From NCBI RefSeq assembly GCF_018613065.1, contig NZ_JAGGQW010000014.1, positions 30,312-94,311 on the forward strand: a stretch of 64,000 nucleotides of DNA. Reading direction: 5' to 3'. The notes below the pieces were generated by a model. The model made no database searches, was not told the DNA's origin, and worked only from the letters and a program-made list of their open reading frames with translations. The DNA comes from Bacillus sp. ISL-7. Lineage in GTDB: Bacteria; Bacillota; Bacilli; Bacillales_B; DSM-18226. Each line of letters starts with the position of its first letter. The stretch's first letter is position 1. Positions 18,720 through 27,701 of the stretch are shown here, piece after piece. A program made the position numbers and the translations under genes.

Positions 18720-18807
18720 GTGGGGAAAAACAATTGCAGGGGCAGCTATAATCGGATTCGGGATTGGGTTCCTTTTTAGAAAAAGAAAGGGAGGAGAAGA
18801 AGCATGA
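18712..18807 (+). CDS. 31-residue single-span membrane peptide
   Basis: ATG at 18712 overlaps the end of the preceding gene (TAA 18717-18719), and TGA at 18805-18807 overlaps the next ATG at 18804. The product reads MSKWGKTIAGAAIIGFGIGF, then LFRKRKGGEEA: one hydrophobic helix and a positively charged cytoplasmic tail. The upstream site GCAGGGGGCTGAG is a good ribosome binding site. The exact double overlap within a coupled operon argues that it is translated. The function is unknown. Confidence 0.7.
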   Translation: MSKWGKTIAGAAIIGFGIGFLFRKRKGGEEA

Positions 18808-19724
18808 GAACTTGGCGTGTTGGGACGTTTTCGATGGGGGCCTCACTCGTTTTCCTTGGCCTCTTCCTCTTTTTTTCAAAGTTTTTGGGGTTAGACCTTG
18901 TACAAGTTATGACGGCTTGGTGGCCGCTTCTATTGGTTGTTCTTGGAATTGAAATTCTCCTTTATTTGTTTTTGTCACGGCAGGAAAAGCCGGTCTTGAA
19001 ATATGATTTTCTTAGTATTTTCTTTGTAGGATTAATTGGAACTGCGGGAATTGCGTTTGCAGTTTTAAGCACAACGGGGATTATGGGGAAGGTGGAAGAA
19101 GTGATGGCGAGGGAAGAGCGCTCGTTTGAACTGCCTGCTTTTTCCTACCAAATGGATGACAGCATCAAACGGGTAGTGGTCAGGACGGTGGGCCATCAGA
19201 TGACGGTGGAGTCAACGGAGGAAAAGGAGGTATCATTGTTCGGTACATACCGGGTGCAAACAGCCAAAAAGGAGAAGTTACTCCAAAGTGCGGATGATGT
19301 GATTTCAGCAAACCAAAAGGGTGATACGCTCTATTTAAACATGAAGTCACTGCCAAACGAAATGAGTCCGTTTAATGCAGCTGGGGAAGTAGCGGCGACA
19401 CTTTTGGTTCCGAATCATGTGAAGCTTGAGGTGATTGGCAGTGATAATGCGTTAACCTTAAAGCCGCGCTCGCTTGTGAACGACTGGAGTATTGAAAGTG
19501 TCGCATCGGTCATTGTCGATGTGGCCGCAGCTAGCAATTTGAAGGTTGCTGCAGTAGGTGCCCAAGAGGTAAGAGGGAAAGATGGCGACTGGAAGGTGTC
19601 AACGGAAAAGGATTTAAATGGCATCGACAATGGCAGGAAAAATGCAGTTTTTCAATCTGGTGAAGGAAAATACCATATCAATATTGCCAATGCCTATGAT
19701 GTTAGTCTTACTACGAATAAATAA
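18804..19724 (+). CDS. Membrane protein with DUF4097-like extracellular domain
   Basis: Of 306 residues, the first ~100 hold three or four helices (LiaI/LiaF-like layout: VFLGLFLFFSKFLGLDLVQV, WWPLLLVVLGIEILLYLFL, FVGLIGTAGIAFAVLS). The remainder is a soluble beta-rich region with the pattern of DUF4097 adhesin-like proteins (ANQKGDTLYLNMKSLP, LLVPNHVKLEVIGSDNALTL). It is the last gene of the sigma operon, with AAAGGGAGGAGAAG upstream. LiaF/YvlB-type proteins take part in envelope stress responses; a similar role is inferred here. Confidence 0.75.
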   Translation: MRTWRVGTFSMGASLVFLGLFLFFSKFLGLDLVQVMTAWWPLLLVVLGIEILLYLFLSRQEKPVLKYDFLSIFFVGLIGTAGIAFAVLSTTGIMGKVEEVMAREERSFELPAFSYQMDDSIKRVVVRTVGHQMTVESTEEKEVSLFGTYRVQTAKKEKLLQSADDVISANQKGDTLYLNMKSLPNEMSPFNAAGEVAATLLVPNHVKLEVIGSDNALTLKPRSLVNDWSIESVASVIVDVAAASNLKVAAVGAQEVRGKDGDWKVSTEKDLNGIDNGRKNAVFQSGEGKYHINIANAYDVSLTTNK

Positions 19725-19730
19725 ATATAT

Positions 19731-19778
19731 AGACAAGTGATTAGGCATACATGGCTAAATCCACTTGTCTAGTTTTTT
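19731..19778 (+). terminator. Terminator of the sigma operon
   Basis: The stem AGACAAGTG/CACTTGTCT, with a further partly paired inner stem, is followed by AGTTTTTT. Confidence 0.85.
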
Positions 19779-19942
19779 GCAAAAAAATAAAAAAACGTTA
19801 TGATAGGAGTTGGATGTTTGAAGAAAAAATAGTTTATCGGCTTAGTTATAAGTTTGTAAGCTAGGATAATAATTGGTAGAATATTGAATTGAGCAGATAA
19901 CAAATGCCGATTGTTGATTTCAAAAATAGGATGATGAAAACG

Positions 19943-20884
19943 ATGAAAAGAGCAAGACTGATTTACAATCCTACCTCAGGACGTGAAATTCTAAAGCGGA
20001 ATCTTCCAGAAATTCTTCAAAAGCTTGAGATTGCTGGGTATGAAGCTTCATGCCACGCAACCACTGGTGCAGGCGATGCGACCGAAGCAGCACGCCTAGC
20101 TGTAGAGCGTCAGTATGATATCGTCATTGCAGCGGGTGGAGATGGTACGATTCATGAAGTGGTCAATGGACTTGCGGAACAAGATTACCGTCCTAAATTA
20201 GGGATTATTCCAGCAGGAACCACGAATGACTTTGCCCGAGCCCTCCACATCCCCAGAGATATTGGACCAGCTGTAGATATTATCACGAAAGGTGAATTGA
20301 TTCCCGTCGATATTGGACGTATCAATGATCGATATTTTATTAATATTGCGGGCGGCGGTAGACTAACCGAGCTTACATATGAAGTACCAAGCAAATTGAA
20401 AACGATGCTCGGCCAACTAGCCTACTACTTAAAAGGGATGGAAATGCTGCCTTCTATTAAACCTTCAGAAGTTTCGATTGAGTATGATGGGAAACTATTT
20501 GAGGGTGAAGCGATGCTCTTTCTTGTCGGGCTTACAAATTCGATTGGCGGCTTTGAAAAGCTGGCACCGGATTCTTCTATTAACGATGGACTATTTTCAT
20601 TATTAATATTGAAAAAGACGAATCTTGCTGAATTTATCCGGATTGCGACGTTGGCTCTTCGCGGTGAGCATGTAAATGATCCAAATGTCATATACACTCA
20701 GGCCAACCGGATTAAAGTCCAGGCAGTAGATAAAGTCCAGTTGAATTTGGATGGGGAGTTTGGCGGCTTGCTTCCAGCCGAGTTTGAAAACTTGTACCGT
20801 CATTTAGAGGTGTTTGTTCCTCTTGACGATATTCGCCCGAATGATCGCCCCACTGACTGGGAATCGGGGAAAAGATATAGCTAA
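19943..20884 (+). CDS. dagK: Diacylglycerol kinase (DgkB/YerQ type)
   Basis: This soluble lipid kinase phosphorylates diacylglycerol, feeding it back into phospholipid synthesis (lipoteichoic acid turnover). It has the YNPTSGRE phosphate-binding start, the catalytic IAAGGDGTIHEVVNGL motif and GIIPAGTTNDFARAL. Residues follow B. subtilis DgkB almost throughout, so I start at ATG 19943 (MKRARLIYNP), which has AGGATG upstream; ATGs at 19904, 19931 and 19934 are also in frame. In B. subtilis this gene lies between gatCAB and yefA, as it does here in outline. Confidence 0.94.
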   Translation: MKRARLIYNPTSGREILKRNLPEILQKLEIAGYEASCHATTGAGDATEAARLAVERQYDIVIAAGGDGTIHEVVNGLAEQDYRPKLGIIPAGTTNDFARALHIPRDIGPAVDIITKGELIPVDIGRINDRYFINIAGGGRLTELTYEVPSKLKTMLGQLAYYLKGMEMLPSIKPSEVSIEYDGKLFEGEAMLFLVGLTNSIGGFEKLAPDSSINDGLFSLLILKKTNLAEFIRIATLALRGEHVNDPNVIYTQANRIKVQAVDKVQLNLDGEFGGLLPAEFENLYRHLEVFVPLDDIRPNDRPTDWESGKRYS

Positions 20885-20889
20885 GAGAA

Positions 20890-20920
20890 AAGTTCGTTCC
20901 AATCGGAGCGGGCTTTTTTT
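20890..20920 (+). terminator. Terminator after dagK
   Basis: GTTCGTTCC pairs with GGAGCGGGC (G-U pairs included) around AATC, followed by seven T. Confidence 0.8.
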
Positions 20921-20992
20921 GCAGGTGAAAAAGGGAATTGTGTAATAGTCCTAGAATAATGTCTGTAATGAAATGAGAAGGGGCGTTGTGAA

Positions 20993-21538
20993 TTGAAGGC
21001 GTTAATAAATATCGATTATACCTATGATTTTGTGGCGGTTGATGGGGCGTTAACATGCGGTGAGCCTGGACAAAAAATCGAAGGAAGGATGGTTGAACTT
21101 ACAAATGAGTTTGTTACGAAGGGTGATTATGTTGTATTTGCCATTGATGTCCATGATCAGGGTGACGAATACCATCCAGAAACGAAATTGTTTCCGCCGC
21201 ATAACCTTCGCGGGACGTCAGGAAGAGACTTGTTTGGCGCGCTGAAGGAAGTGTTTGAAATGAATGAACAACGTGAGAATGTTACCTTTATGGATAAAAC
21301 AAGATACTCTGCTTTCGCGGGAACAGACCTTGAAATAAAATTACGAGAGCGCGGAATTACTGAAGTTCATTTGGTTGGCGTCTGCACCGATATTTGTGTT
21401 CTTCATACAGCAGTAGATGCTTATAATAAAGGATTTAAGATTGTGGTATATAAGGATGCCGTGGCTTCTTTTAATCAGGCGGGTCATGAATGGGCCCTCG
21501 GACATTTTGAACAATCCCTTGGAGCAATAGTTAAATAG
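20993..21538 (+). CDS. pncA: Nicotinamidase
   Basis: It hydrolyses nicotinamide to nicotinate in the NAD salvage route. The isochorismatase-fold triad is visible: Asp8, Lys102 (DKTRYSAFAGTDL) and Cys135 (VCTDICVLHTAV), with metal ligands Asp52, His54 and His70. The start codon is TTG, fixed by AAGGGGCG upstream and by alignment with B. subtilis YueJ. The next gene, pncB, uses its product, 63 bp downstream. Confidence 0.94.
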   Translation: MKALINIDYTYDFVAVDGALTCGEPGQKIEGRMVELTNEFVTKGDYVVFAIDVHDQGDEYHPETKLFPPHNLRGTSGRDLFGALKEVFEMNEQRENVTFMDKTRYSAFAGTDLEIKLRERGITEVHLVGVCTDICVLHTAVDAYNKGFKIVVYKDAVASFNQAGHEWALGHFEQSLGAIVK

Positions 21539-21601
21539 ACTTTCGAGGGTAATATTGGTTATAATGAAGAAAAGCTGAAATAGTATTTCGGAGGTCTGAT
21601 T

Positions 21602-23065
21602 ATGAAACACTTTTATCACGATGATAGTTTAACTCTGCATACCGATCTATATCAGATCAATATGGTAGAAACGTATTGGAGAGATGGGATACATAATAAA
21701 AGCGCGGTCTTCGAACTATTTTTCCGCAAGCTTCCGTTCGGGAACGGCTATGCAGTATTCGCTGGATTGGAGAAGGTAATCCAGTTTATTCAAGGCTTCC
21801 GCTTTAGTGAGGAAGACCTCGAGTATTTGCAAAATGAAGTAGGTTACAAGGAAGATTTTATCCAATATCTTAGAGACATTCGTTTCACCGGAACAATCTG
21901 TGCGATGAAAGAAGGCGAGCTTGTTTTTGGCAATGAACCGATCTTACGTGTGGAGGCTCCGCTTTGTGAAGCCCAATTGATTGAAACGGCGCTGCTTAAC
22001 ATTGTGAACTATCAAACATTAATTGCTACGAAGGCATCCCGCATTAAGCAAGTCGTGGGTGATGAAGTGGCGATGGAATTTGGGACAAGACGGGCCCAGG
22101 AAATGGATGCTGCGATTTGGGGAACAAGAGCAGCCTATCTTGCCGGTTTTGAATCAACAAGCAATGTAAGAGCGGGTAAGCTGTTTGGTATTCCAGTATC
22201 TGGAACACATGCCCATTCGATGGTCCAAGCTTATAAGGATGAATATACGGCTTTCATCAAATATGCCGAAACACACAAAGATTGTGTCTTTTTGGTTGAT
22301 ACATATGATACACTCCGCCTCGGTGTTCCTAATGCGATCAAAGTAGCGAAAGAGCTAGGCGATAAGATTAATTTTATCGGAATTCGTCTTGATAGCGGCG
22401 ACCTTGCTTACCTTTCAAAGGAAGCGCGCAAAATGCTCGATGAGGCCGGATTCACCAATGCAAAGATAGTTGCCTCAAGTGATTTAGATGAATATACAAT
22501 AATGAGCTTGAAATCACAAGGCGCCAAAATCGACAGCTGGGGAGTTGGCACAAAGCTGATTACAGCTTACGACCAAGCTGCACTGGGTGCGGTTTATAAA
22601 ATTGTGTCTATTGAGGATGAAACCGGAAGAATGGAAGATACGATCAAGATCTCATCCAATCCGGAAAAGGTTACAACCCCAGGATTGAAAAGGGTTTATC
22701 GAATCATCAATAATACAAACCACCATGCTGAAGGTGATTATATTGCGTTAGCCGACGAAAAGCTGCCTGAAAAACGGCTGCGGATGTTCCATCCAACCCA
22801 CACGTATTTGAATAAGGTGGTTACCAACTTTACAGCAAAAGAATTACATGAAGAAATCTTTTCTAAAGGCGAGCTTGTTTATGAAATGCCTTGCTTGGAA
22901 GAATCCCGTGATTATTTGAAGCAAAACCTTGATGCACTTTGGGGCGAGTATCAGCGGATTACGAATCCAGAAGGTTATCCAGTTGACTTGAGTCAAAAAT
23001 GCTGGGATAACAAGATGAGGAATATTGAAGAGGTTAAGGACAAGGTAGAGGCAATGAAAAGGTAA
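21602..23065 (+). CDS. pncB: Nicotinate phosphoribosyltransferase
   Basis: It makes nicotinate mononucleotide from nicotinate and PRPP, the second step of the Preiss-Handler pathway. The 487 residues match the Bacillus YueK form. The N-terminal LHTDLYQINMVETYW motif, the EFGTRRAQEMDAA block and the SSDLDEYTI and GVGTKLITAYDQ loops are all present. The ribosome binding site CGGAGGTCTGATT is good. It forms a unit with pncA and ends at a large terminator. Confidence 0.96.
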   Translation: MKHFYHDDSLTLHTDLYQINMVETYWRDGIHNKSAVFELFFRKLPFGNGYAVFAGLEKVIQFIQGFRFSEEDLEYLQNEVGYKEDFIQYLRDIRFTGTICAMKEGELVFGNEPILRVEAPLCEAQLIETALLNIVNYQTLIATKASRIKQVVGDEVAMEFGTRRAQEMDAAIWGTRAAYLAGFESTSNVRAGKLFGIPVSGTHAHSMVQAYKDEYTAFIKYAETHKDCVFLVDTYDTLRLGVPNAIKVAKELGDKINFIGIRLDSGDLAYLSKEARKMLDEAGFTNAKIVASSDLDEYTIMSLKSQGAKIDSWGVGTKLITAYDQAALGAVYKIVSIEDETGRMEDTIKISSNPEKVTTPGLKRVYRIINNTNHHAEGDYIALADEKLPEKRLRMFHPTHTYLNKVVTNFTAKELHEEIFSKGELVYEMPCLEESRDYLKQNLDALWGEYQRITNPEGYPVDLSQKCWDNKMRNIEEVKDKVEAMKR

Positions 23066-23084
23066 CGATCATGCGTTCTTTTGA

Positions 23085-23145
23085 TAAAAAAGGGCAGACT
23101 TAAGGGGTTTTATTTCCCTTTTGAGTCTGCCCTTCGTTTATTTTT
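23085..23145. terminator. Bidirectional terminator after pncB
   Basis: The stem GGGCAGACT/AGTCTGCCC is extended by AAGGG/CCCTT pairing. An A run precedes it and T-rich sequence follows, so it also serves the minus-strand 37-residue gene. Confidence 0.8.
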
Positions 23146-23251
23146 GTTTAAAGAAATCGACAAAGGCATGGAAAATTTCGATACCCTGGTAGGTAAGCAT
23201 ACTTGCGGCTGATACTGAAAAGAAGCCAATGATTACAAAGCGGATCCACAT
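23138..23251 (-). CDS. 37-residue membrane peptide
   Basis: ATG at 23251 follows GGGAGGAAATTAAT, a near-perfect ribosome binding site. The product starts MWIRFVIIGFFSVSAASML and ends in FHAFVDFFKQK: one hydrophobic segment and an amphipathic tail. It ends inside the shared terminator. I recognise no family. Conservation in relatives would decide whether it is real. Confidence 0.55.
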   Translation of the reverse strand: MWIRFVIIGFFSVSAASMLTYQGIEIFHAFVDFFKQK

Positions 23252-23284
23252 ATTAATTTCCTCCCTTATTATGGTGTTAGCTTA

Positions 23285-23602
23285 TTATTCGGGAGGGTGG
23301 ATCACATAGTTTGATTGATGAAAGATGGGAATGAGAAAAATAAAGCTTTTGTGAAAACTTATGAACAAATAAATGAGTGGAGTTAGTGCTGCTGAAAGGA
23401 TGGTCGTAAGGATAAAGTGAGTTTGTATCACAACGGGCAGCTTTTTTTCATCACCCCATTGATCTTTCACTTTGCCATCATCTACGTTGATGATTGCTTT
23501 GAAATCAGGATGAGAGTGTGAAAGTGTATATGAAAAGTGGCTAAAGGTGAAAGTAAGGAAGGCAAGGAGTAACGGAATGGAAAGGTTTTTTAGCGTCTTC
23601 AT
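23285..23602 (-). CDS. Small membrane protein of unknown function
   Basis: About 105 residues with an N-terminal hydrophobic helix (LSIPLLLAFLTFTF), a polar middle (INVDDGKVKDQWGDEKKLP) and two further helices (FILTTILSAALTPLIYLFI, SFIFLIPIF). ATG at 23602 lies eight bases after GGAGAGG. It may form a short operon with the 37-residue peptide downstream. No family is recognised. Confidence 0.6.
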   Translation of the reverse strand: MKTLKNLSIPLLLAFLTFTFSHFSYTLSHSHPDFKAIINVDDGKVKDQWGDEKKLPVVIQTHFILTTILSAALTPLIYLFISFHKSFIFLIPIFHQSNYVIHPPE

Positions 23603-23792
23603 CAATATCCTCTCCTTCCTTATAATGAGATTGTTTTAATCATATACACTTTTATTATATTTGGAAACAAAAATATTCTGACAATTTTCGTGGTATTATT
23701 GAAAAAAAGGCTTTTGTCCATTAACAGGTTTCGCAATCAGTCATGCTTTGTGTTACAATCTTAGCAGTCAAAACGAGCAAAGGAAGAAACGT

Positions 23793-25172
23793 ATGAGCAG
23801 AATAGTACCAGTTAATAAAAATGATTACATAGATGTAGTTTTTGAAGATTTAACCCATGACGGAGCGGGTGTGGCCAAGGTTGATGGGTACCCGTTATTT
23901 GTCCCGAACGGACTGCCGGGCGAAAAGGCAAAAGTGAAGGTGATTAAGACAGGCAAAGGGTACGGCTTTGGGCGATTGGTCGAGCTTTATGAAAAAAGTC
24001 CGTTCCGAGTCGATATTGAGAGCGGTGATATCCAAAAATATGGTGGCTGCCAGCTCGAGCACATCAGCTATGAAGGTCAGCTGAAATATAAAGAAAACCA
24101 GGTCCGTCAGGTGCTCACACGAATCGGTAAACTGGAGGATGTTGTTGTACATCCGATTCTGGGGATGGACCATCCCTTACATTACCGCAACAAAGCCCAG
24201 GTACCTGTTGGAGAGAAGGACGGCAAATTAATTGCAGGCTTTTTTAAACCTCGGAGCCATGAAATTGTTGATATGAATGAGAGTGTCATTCAATTGCCTG
24301 AAATTAATGAAGCGGTCCAGACGGTAAAGGAAATATGCAGCGAGCTAGGGATTCGTGCGTATCACGAGGAATCTCATAAAGGTGTACTCAGACACATTAT
24401 GGCCCGTTATGGTCAGCAGACGGGAGAGCTCATGGTAGTACTTATCACGAGGACGGCGGATCTTCCTCAGCAAAATATGCTGGTAGAGCAAATTGTTGCG
24501 AGGCTGCCAAAGGTAAAGTCAATCGTCCATAATGTCAATTCCAAGCGCACAAACGTCATCATGGGGGAAAAAACGAGCGTTTTGTGGGGGAATGAAGTCA
24601 TCTATGACTATATTGGGGATGTGAAGTTTGCCATTTCCGCACTGTCCTTTTACCAGGTAAACCCCGTTCAAACAAAGGTGTTATATGAGAAGGCGCTTGA
24701 ATATGCGGACCTTAGCGGTGAAGAAAGCGTCATTGATGCTTACTGTGGAATCGGAACAATTTCTCTATTTTTAGCACAAAAAGCAAGGAAGGTATTCGGC
24801 GTAGAAGTTGTTCCAGAGGCAATAGAGGATGCTAAGCGGAATGCAGCGTTAAATGAGATGACGAATACAGAGTTTGCTGCAGGGGAAGCGGAGGTTGTTA
24901 TACCGAAGTGGTATAAGGAAGGTAATGTCGCTGATGTCTTGGTTGTTGACCCGCCGCGAAAAGGCTGTGACGAGGCCTTGCTGCAGACCATTATTGAGAT
25001 GAAACCGAAAAAGGTCGTTTATGTATCCTGTAATCCTGCTACCCTAGCGAGGGATTTACGGATATTGGAAGACGGAGGATACAAAACGGTCGAAGTGCAG
25101 CCGGTTGATATGTTTCCGATGACGACGCATGTGGAGTGTGTGTCGCAACTCATTTTAAAAGAAGGCAACTAA
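23793..25172 (+). CDS. rlmCD: 23S rRNA (uracil-5-)-methyltransferase RlmCD
   Basis: This RumA/TrmA-family enzyme methylates U747 and U1939 of 23S rRNA in B. subtilis (YefA). There is an N-terminal TRAM RNA-binding domain ([20 protein letters not shown]), a [15 protein letters not shown] motif, the SAM motif [24 protein letters not shown] and the catalytic [15 protein letters not shown] start at ATG 23793 ([10 protein letters not shown]) with AAAGGAAG upstream. The cysteine cluster of iron-sulfur RumA enzymes appears only in part (GGCQLEH), as in YefA. Confidence 0.94.
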   Translation: MSRIVPVNKNDYIDVVFEDLTHDGAGVAKVDGYPLFVPNGLPGEKAKVKVIKTGKGYGFGRLVELYEKSPFRVDIESGDIQKYGGCQLEHISYEGQLKYKENQVRQVLTRIGKLEDVVVHPILGMDHPLHYRNKAQVPVGEKDGKLIAGFFKPRSHEIVDMNESVIQLPEINEAVQTVKEICSELGIRAYHEESHKGVLRHIMARYGQQTGELMVVLITRTADLPQQNMLVEQIVARLPKVKSIVHNVNSKRTNVIMGEKTSVLWGNEVIYDYIGDVKFAISALSFYQVNPVQTKVLYEKALEYADLSGEESVIDAYCGIGTISLFLAQKARKVFGVEVVPEAIEDAKRNAALNEMTNTEFAAGEAEVVIPKWYKEGNVADVLVVDPPRKGCDEALLQTIIEMKPKKVVYVSCNPATLARDLRILEDGGYKTVEVQPVDMFPMTTHVECVSQLILKEGN

Positions 25173-25195
25173 CCCATTTGGGTGTTGCCTTTTTA
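25162..25195 (+). terminator. Terminator after rlmCD
   Basis: AAGGCAACTAACCC pairs with GGGTGTTGCCTT, followed by TTT. A near-identical copy lies at 26604-26636. Confidence 0.88.
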
Positions 25196-25405
25196 CGTTT
25201 CTTGTAACGGATTAACAAAACTGTATTGAATATGAACAATGCCATCGTGATTACAAGTGGTTTTCTCAACCAGAGAATGGAGTAATTGTGTTTGATAAGA
25301 AGTTATTAAGCATGATATAAGTATAAAAGAAGTGGAACATTTGGCTTTATATTTTTTGACCGAGAGTTTGAAGTTGTATCCATAGTGAGAGGATTTGAGT
25401 TTGAA

Positions 25406-26368
25406 ATGATAGATAATTTTTGGCGTGATTTACCACGACCATTTTTTGTACTTGCACCAATGGAAGATGTGACAGATGTTGTTTTTCGTCACGTAGTAAG
25501 TGAAGCCGGTCGACCGGATGTATTTTTCACAGAGTTTACAAACTCGGATAGCTATTGTCATCCAGAGGGCATGAAAAGTGTGCGTGGCCGTTTGATTTTT
25601 ACAGAAGATGAACAGCCAATGGTGGCACATATTTGGGGGGATAATCCCGAATATTTCCGTCAAATGAGTATTGGCATGGCAGAGCTAGGATTTAAAGGCA
25701 TCGATATTAATATGGGCTGCCCTGTACCGAATGTGGCATCGAGAGGGAAGGGTAGTGGCCTTATTCTGCGTCCAGACGTTGCGGCAGAACTTATTCAAGC
25801 AGCAAAAGCGGGCGGACTGCCTGTCAGCGTGAAAACACGACTTGGCAATAATGATGTAAATGAGTGGGAGGAGTGGCTAACGCATATTTTAAAACAGGAT
25901 ATTGCGAACCTTTCTATTCATTTACGTACAAGAAAGGAAATGAGCCAAGTAGATGCGCATTGGGAGCTAATTCCGGAAATCAAAAAATTACGTGACCGTA
26001 TCGCACCAAATACGCTACTAACAATCAATGGAGACATTCCTGACCGTCAAACTGGGCTGCTGCTTGCTGAACAATATGGTATCGATGGCGTTATGATCGG
26101 GCGAGGTATTTTTAAAAATCCTTTTGCTTTTGAAAAAGAGCCAAAAGAGCATAGCAGTAAAGAATACCTTGATCTTTTAAGACTGCAGCTTGATCTTCAA
26201 GATCAATATGCGGAAGTACTGCCACGTTCAATCACAGGGCTTCATCGCTTTTTCAAAATTTATGTCAAAGGATTCCGTGGAGCCGGTGAATTAAGAAATC
26301 AATTGATGAACACGAAATCAACAGATGAAGTGCGTGCATTGCTTGATAACTTTGGAAAAGAATGTTGA
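25406..26368 (+). CDS. tRNA-dihydrouridine synthase family protein
   Basis: An FMN enzyme that reduces uridine to dihydrouridine in tRNA. The TIM-barrel start [20 protein letters not shown], the [20 protein letters not shown] loop with the putative catalytic Cys, SVKTRLGN and [14 protein letters not shown] are all present. About 320 residues is normal. It is more like the DusC-like extra copies seen in some Bacillaceae than the core DusB. ATG 25406 has AGAGGA upstream at a long distance; GTG 25385 is an alternative. It sits between two copies of the rlmCD terminator, which suggests insertion. Confidence 0.88.
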   Translation: MIDNFWRDLPRPFFVLAPMEDVTDVVFRHVVSEAGRPDVFFTEFTNSDSYCHPEGMKSVRGRLIFTEDEQPMVAHIWGDNPEYFRQMSIGMAELGFKGIDINMGCPVPNVASRGKGSGLILRPDVAAELIQAAKAGGLPVSVKTRLGNNDVNEWEEWLTHILKQDIANLSIHLRTRKEMSQVDAHWELIPEIKKLRDRIAPNTLLTINGDIPDRQTGLLLAEQYGIDGVMIGRGIFKNPFAFEKEPKEHSSKEYLDLLRLQLDLQDQYAEVLPRSITGLHRFFKIYVKGFRGAGELRNQLMNTKSTDEVRALLDNFGKEC

Positions 26369-26535
26369 TGGGACGCGGACAGTGAAATGATGTAACTCTC
26401 AAAAAGTTAGAGAAAAAATGAATCACATCAACTCATGTGTACTTATTTTATTCTGTTTCAAGTTCCGTTACAGCCGGCAACTTTTGTTTTGATAAAGTCT
26501 GTTTTCTGAGAGAAAGGTCTTAAAAATGTAATAAA

Positions 26536-26590
26536 CCCACCAGCACCTTGTGTTGCCACATACACTCAATACATGTGGAGTATGTGGCGC
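26536..26590. repeat. Dispersed repeat with hairpin, copy 1
   Basis: The sequence TGTTGCCACATACACT and its flanks recur at 28430-28490. Within the copy, CCACATAC and GTATGTGG can pair across the intervening CAATACATGTGG region. Confidence 0.65.
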
Positions 26591-26603
26591 ACCTCATATT
26601 AAT

Positions 26604-26636
26604 AGAAGGCAACTAACCCTTTGGGTGTTGCCTTTT
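26604..26636 (+). terminator. Second copy of the rlmCD terminator
   Basis: AAGGCAACTAACCC pairs with GGGTGTTGCCTT exactly as at 25162, but only four T follow. It lies 235 bp beyond the dihydrouridine synthase gene and is not directly attached to any stop codon. Confidence 0.75.
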
Positions 26637-26750
26637 AAAGGTACTTTAATGATTTACTATTATGTTCACATAATTGTAGAAAAGCTTTTGAAAAGACTAA
26701 ATTTATATGAATTCTAATGTGATATTATTTTATCTGAAGGAGGTATCAAA

Positions 26751-26762
26751 ATGGATAGGTAA
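26751..26762 (+). other. Three-codon mini-ORF with strong ribosome binding site
   Basis: ATCTGAAGGAGGTATCAAA precedes ATG GAT AGG TAA. The same ATCTGAAGGAGG is repeated 90 bp downstream ahead of the 109-residue gene. It is either a leader ORF or the relic of a duplicated gene start. Confidence 0.35.
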
Positions 26763-26845
26763 ACCATGTAGGCATATTATCAATATAAGTTTCCTAAGAC
26801 TCATTATTTCTGGTAAGTAAATTTATATCTGAAGGAGGATAATTA

Positions 26846-27175
26846 ATGGGTCACGATATATCAGGATACAATAAAGCAGGAAAAGAAATTGCTTACGCTC
26901 GTTTTAGCATGGGGAATTATAATGCTACCATAATGTATAATTTACTTGATGCAAATAATTACTTTGCAGGAGTTAGTGGATCAGGCGACAGTTCTATTTT
27001 CTCGATACAACAAATTGAAAAGGCTATGAATGTCTACAAGCAATTTTACAAAAATGGTAATTCTCTGTCAGAAAGTGATTTCTTAACTTGGGATCAAAAA
27101 CAAATCCTGAATTTTATACAGAATTGTTTAGCAACAGCAAAAATAGAAGGGAGTGTAAGAGTGTATTTTGGCTAA
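26846..27175 (+). CDS. Hypothetical 109-residue protein
   Basis: A soluble, neutral protein starting MGHDISGYNKAGKEIAYARF, with no membrane segment and one cysteine. The ribosome binding site GAAGGAGGATAATTA is excellent. I recall similar short hypothetical proteins in Bacillus but no function. It lies alone in AT-rich accessory DNA between the two copies of the CCACATACACT repeat. Confidence 0.65.
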   Translation: MGHDISGYNKAGKEIAYARFSMGNYNATIMYNLLDANNYFAGVSGSGDSSIFSIQQIEKAMNVYKQFYKNGNSLSESDFLTWDQKQILNFIQNCLATAKIEGSVRVYFG

Positions 27176-27701
27176 TGTTTAAAGATTATTTGCTAAATTC
27201 TTCAATTTCGCTCCGTATCCAAATAACTCTATAGTAGCAATTACCTTCATATGTAACAATTTGCATTCCATCTCCAGATAATCTTATGAATTTCTTTTAT
27301 CCCCTAAAAAACACATTTATTATCTTATCGACAAAACCAATCCATGTATCCTATTTAATATTACTAATCTTCCTCTGTCGTTGGTCGTCTAATTAAAAAG
27401 ATAAGAGAGATTCGTTTTAAAGTAGTATTTGAATGTCCTGGCTGTCCATGTGAGCAAGTTACTTTGGCCAGAATATCAAACAGGAACTAATAAGTAAAAT
27501 TATTTCATTTTTATAAAAATTGAATATATTCCAACAATTATCCTATAATAAAGAGGAAATATATTAGGCTTTGGCTCAAATTAAAAGTTAGCTTTATCCT
27601 TAGTTTTGCTAACATAATATGAAGCATCATAACTTCAAGATATACATAAGTACTAACTTGCTAGAAGCGAATATAATTACTTTTTTAATTAGGAGGCAAT
27701 C
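27176..27701. other. AT-rich stretch without an intact gene
   Basis: No start-to-stop gene is convincing. A short plus-strand frame ending TAA near 27490 reads FKVVFECPGCPCEQVTLA, with three closely spaced cysteines, but has no start codon or ribosome binding site; it may be the tail of a decayed gene. The last 40 bp hold the AGGAGG site of the next gene. Confidence 0.5.

Noticed and set aside
21540..21601. Riboswitch or T-box ahead of pncB
   Set aside because: The gap is only 63 bp and contains no conserved aptamer element.
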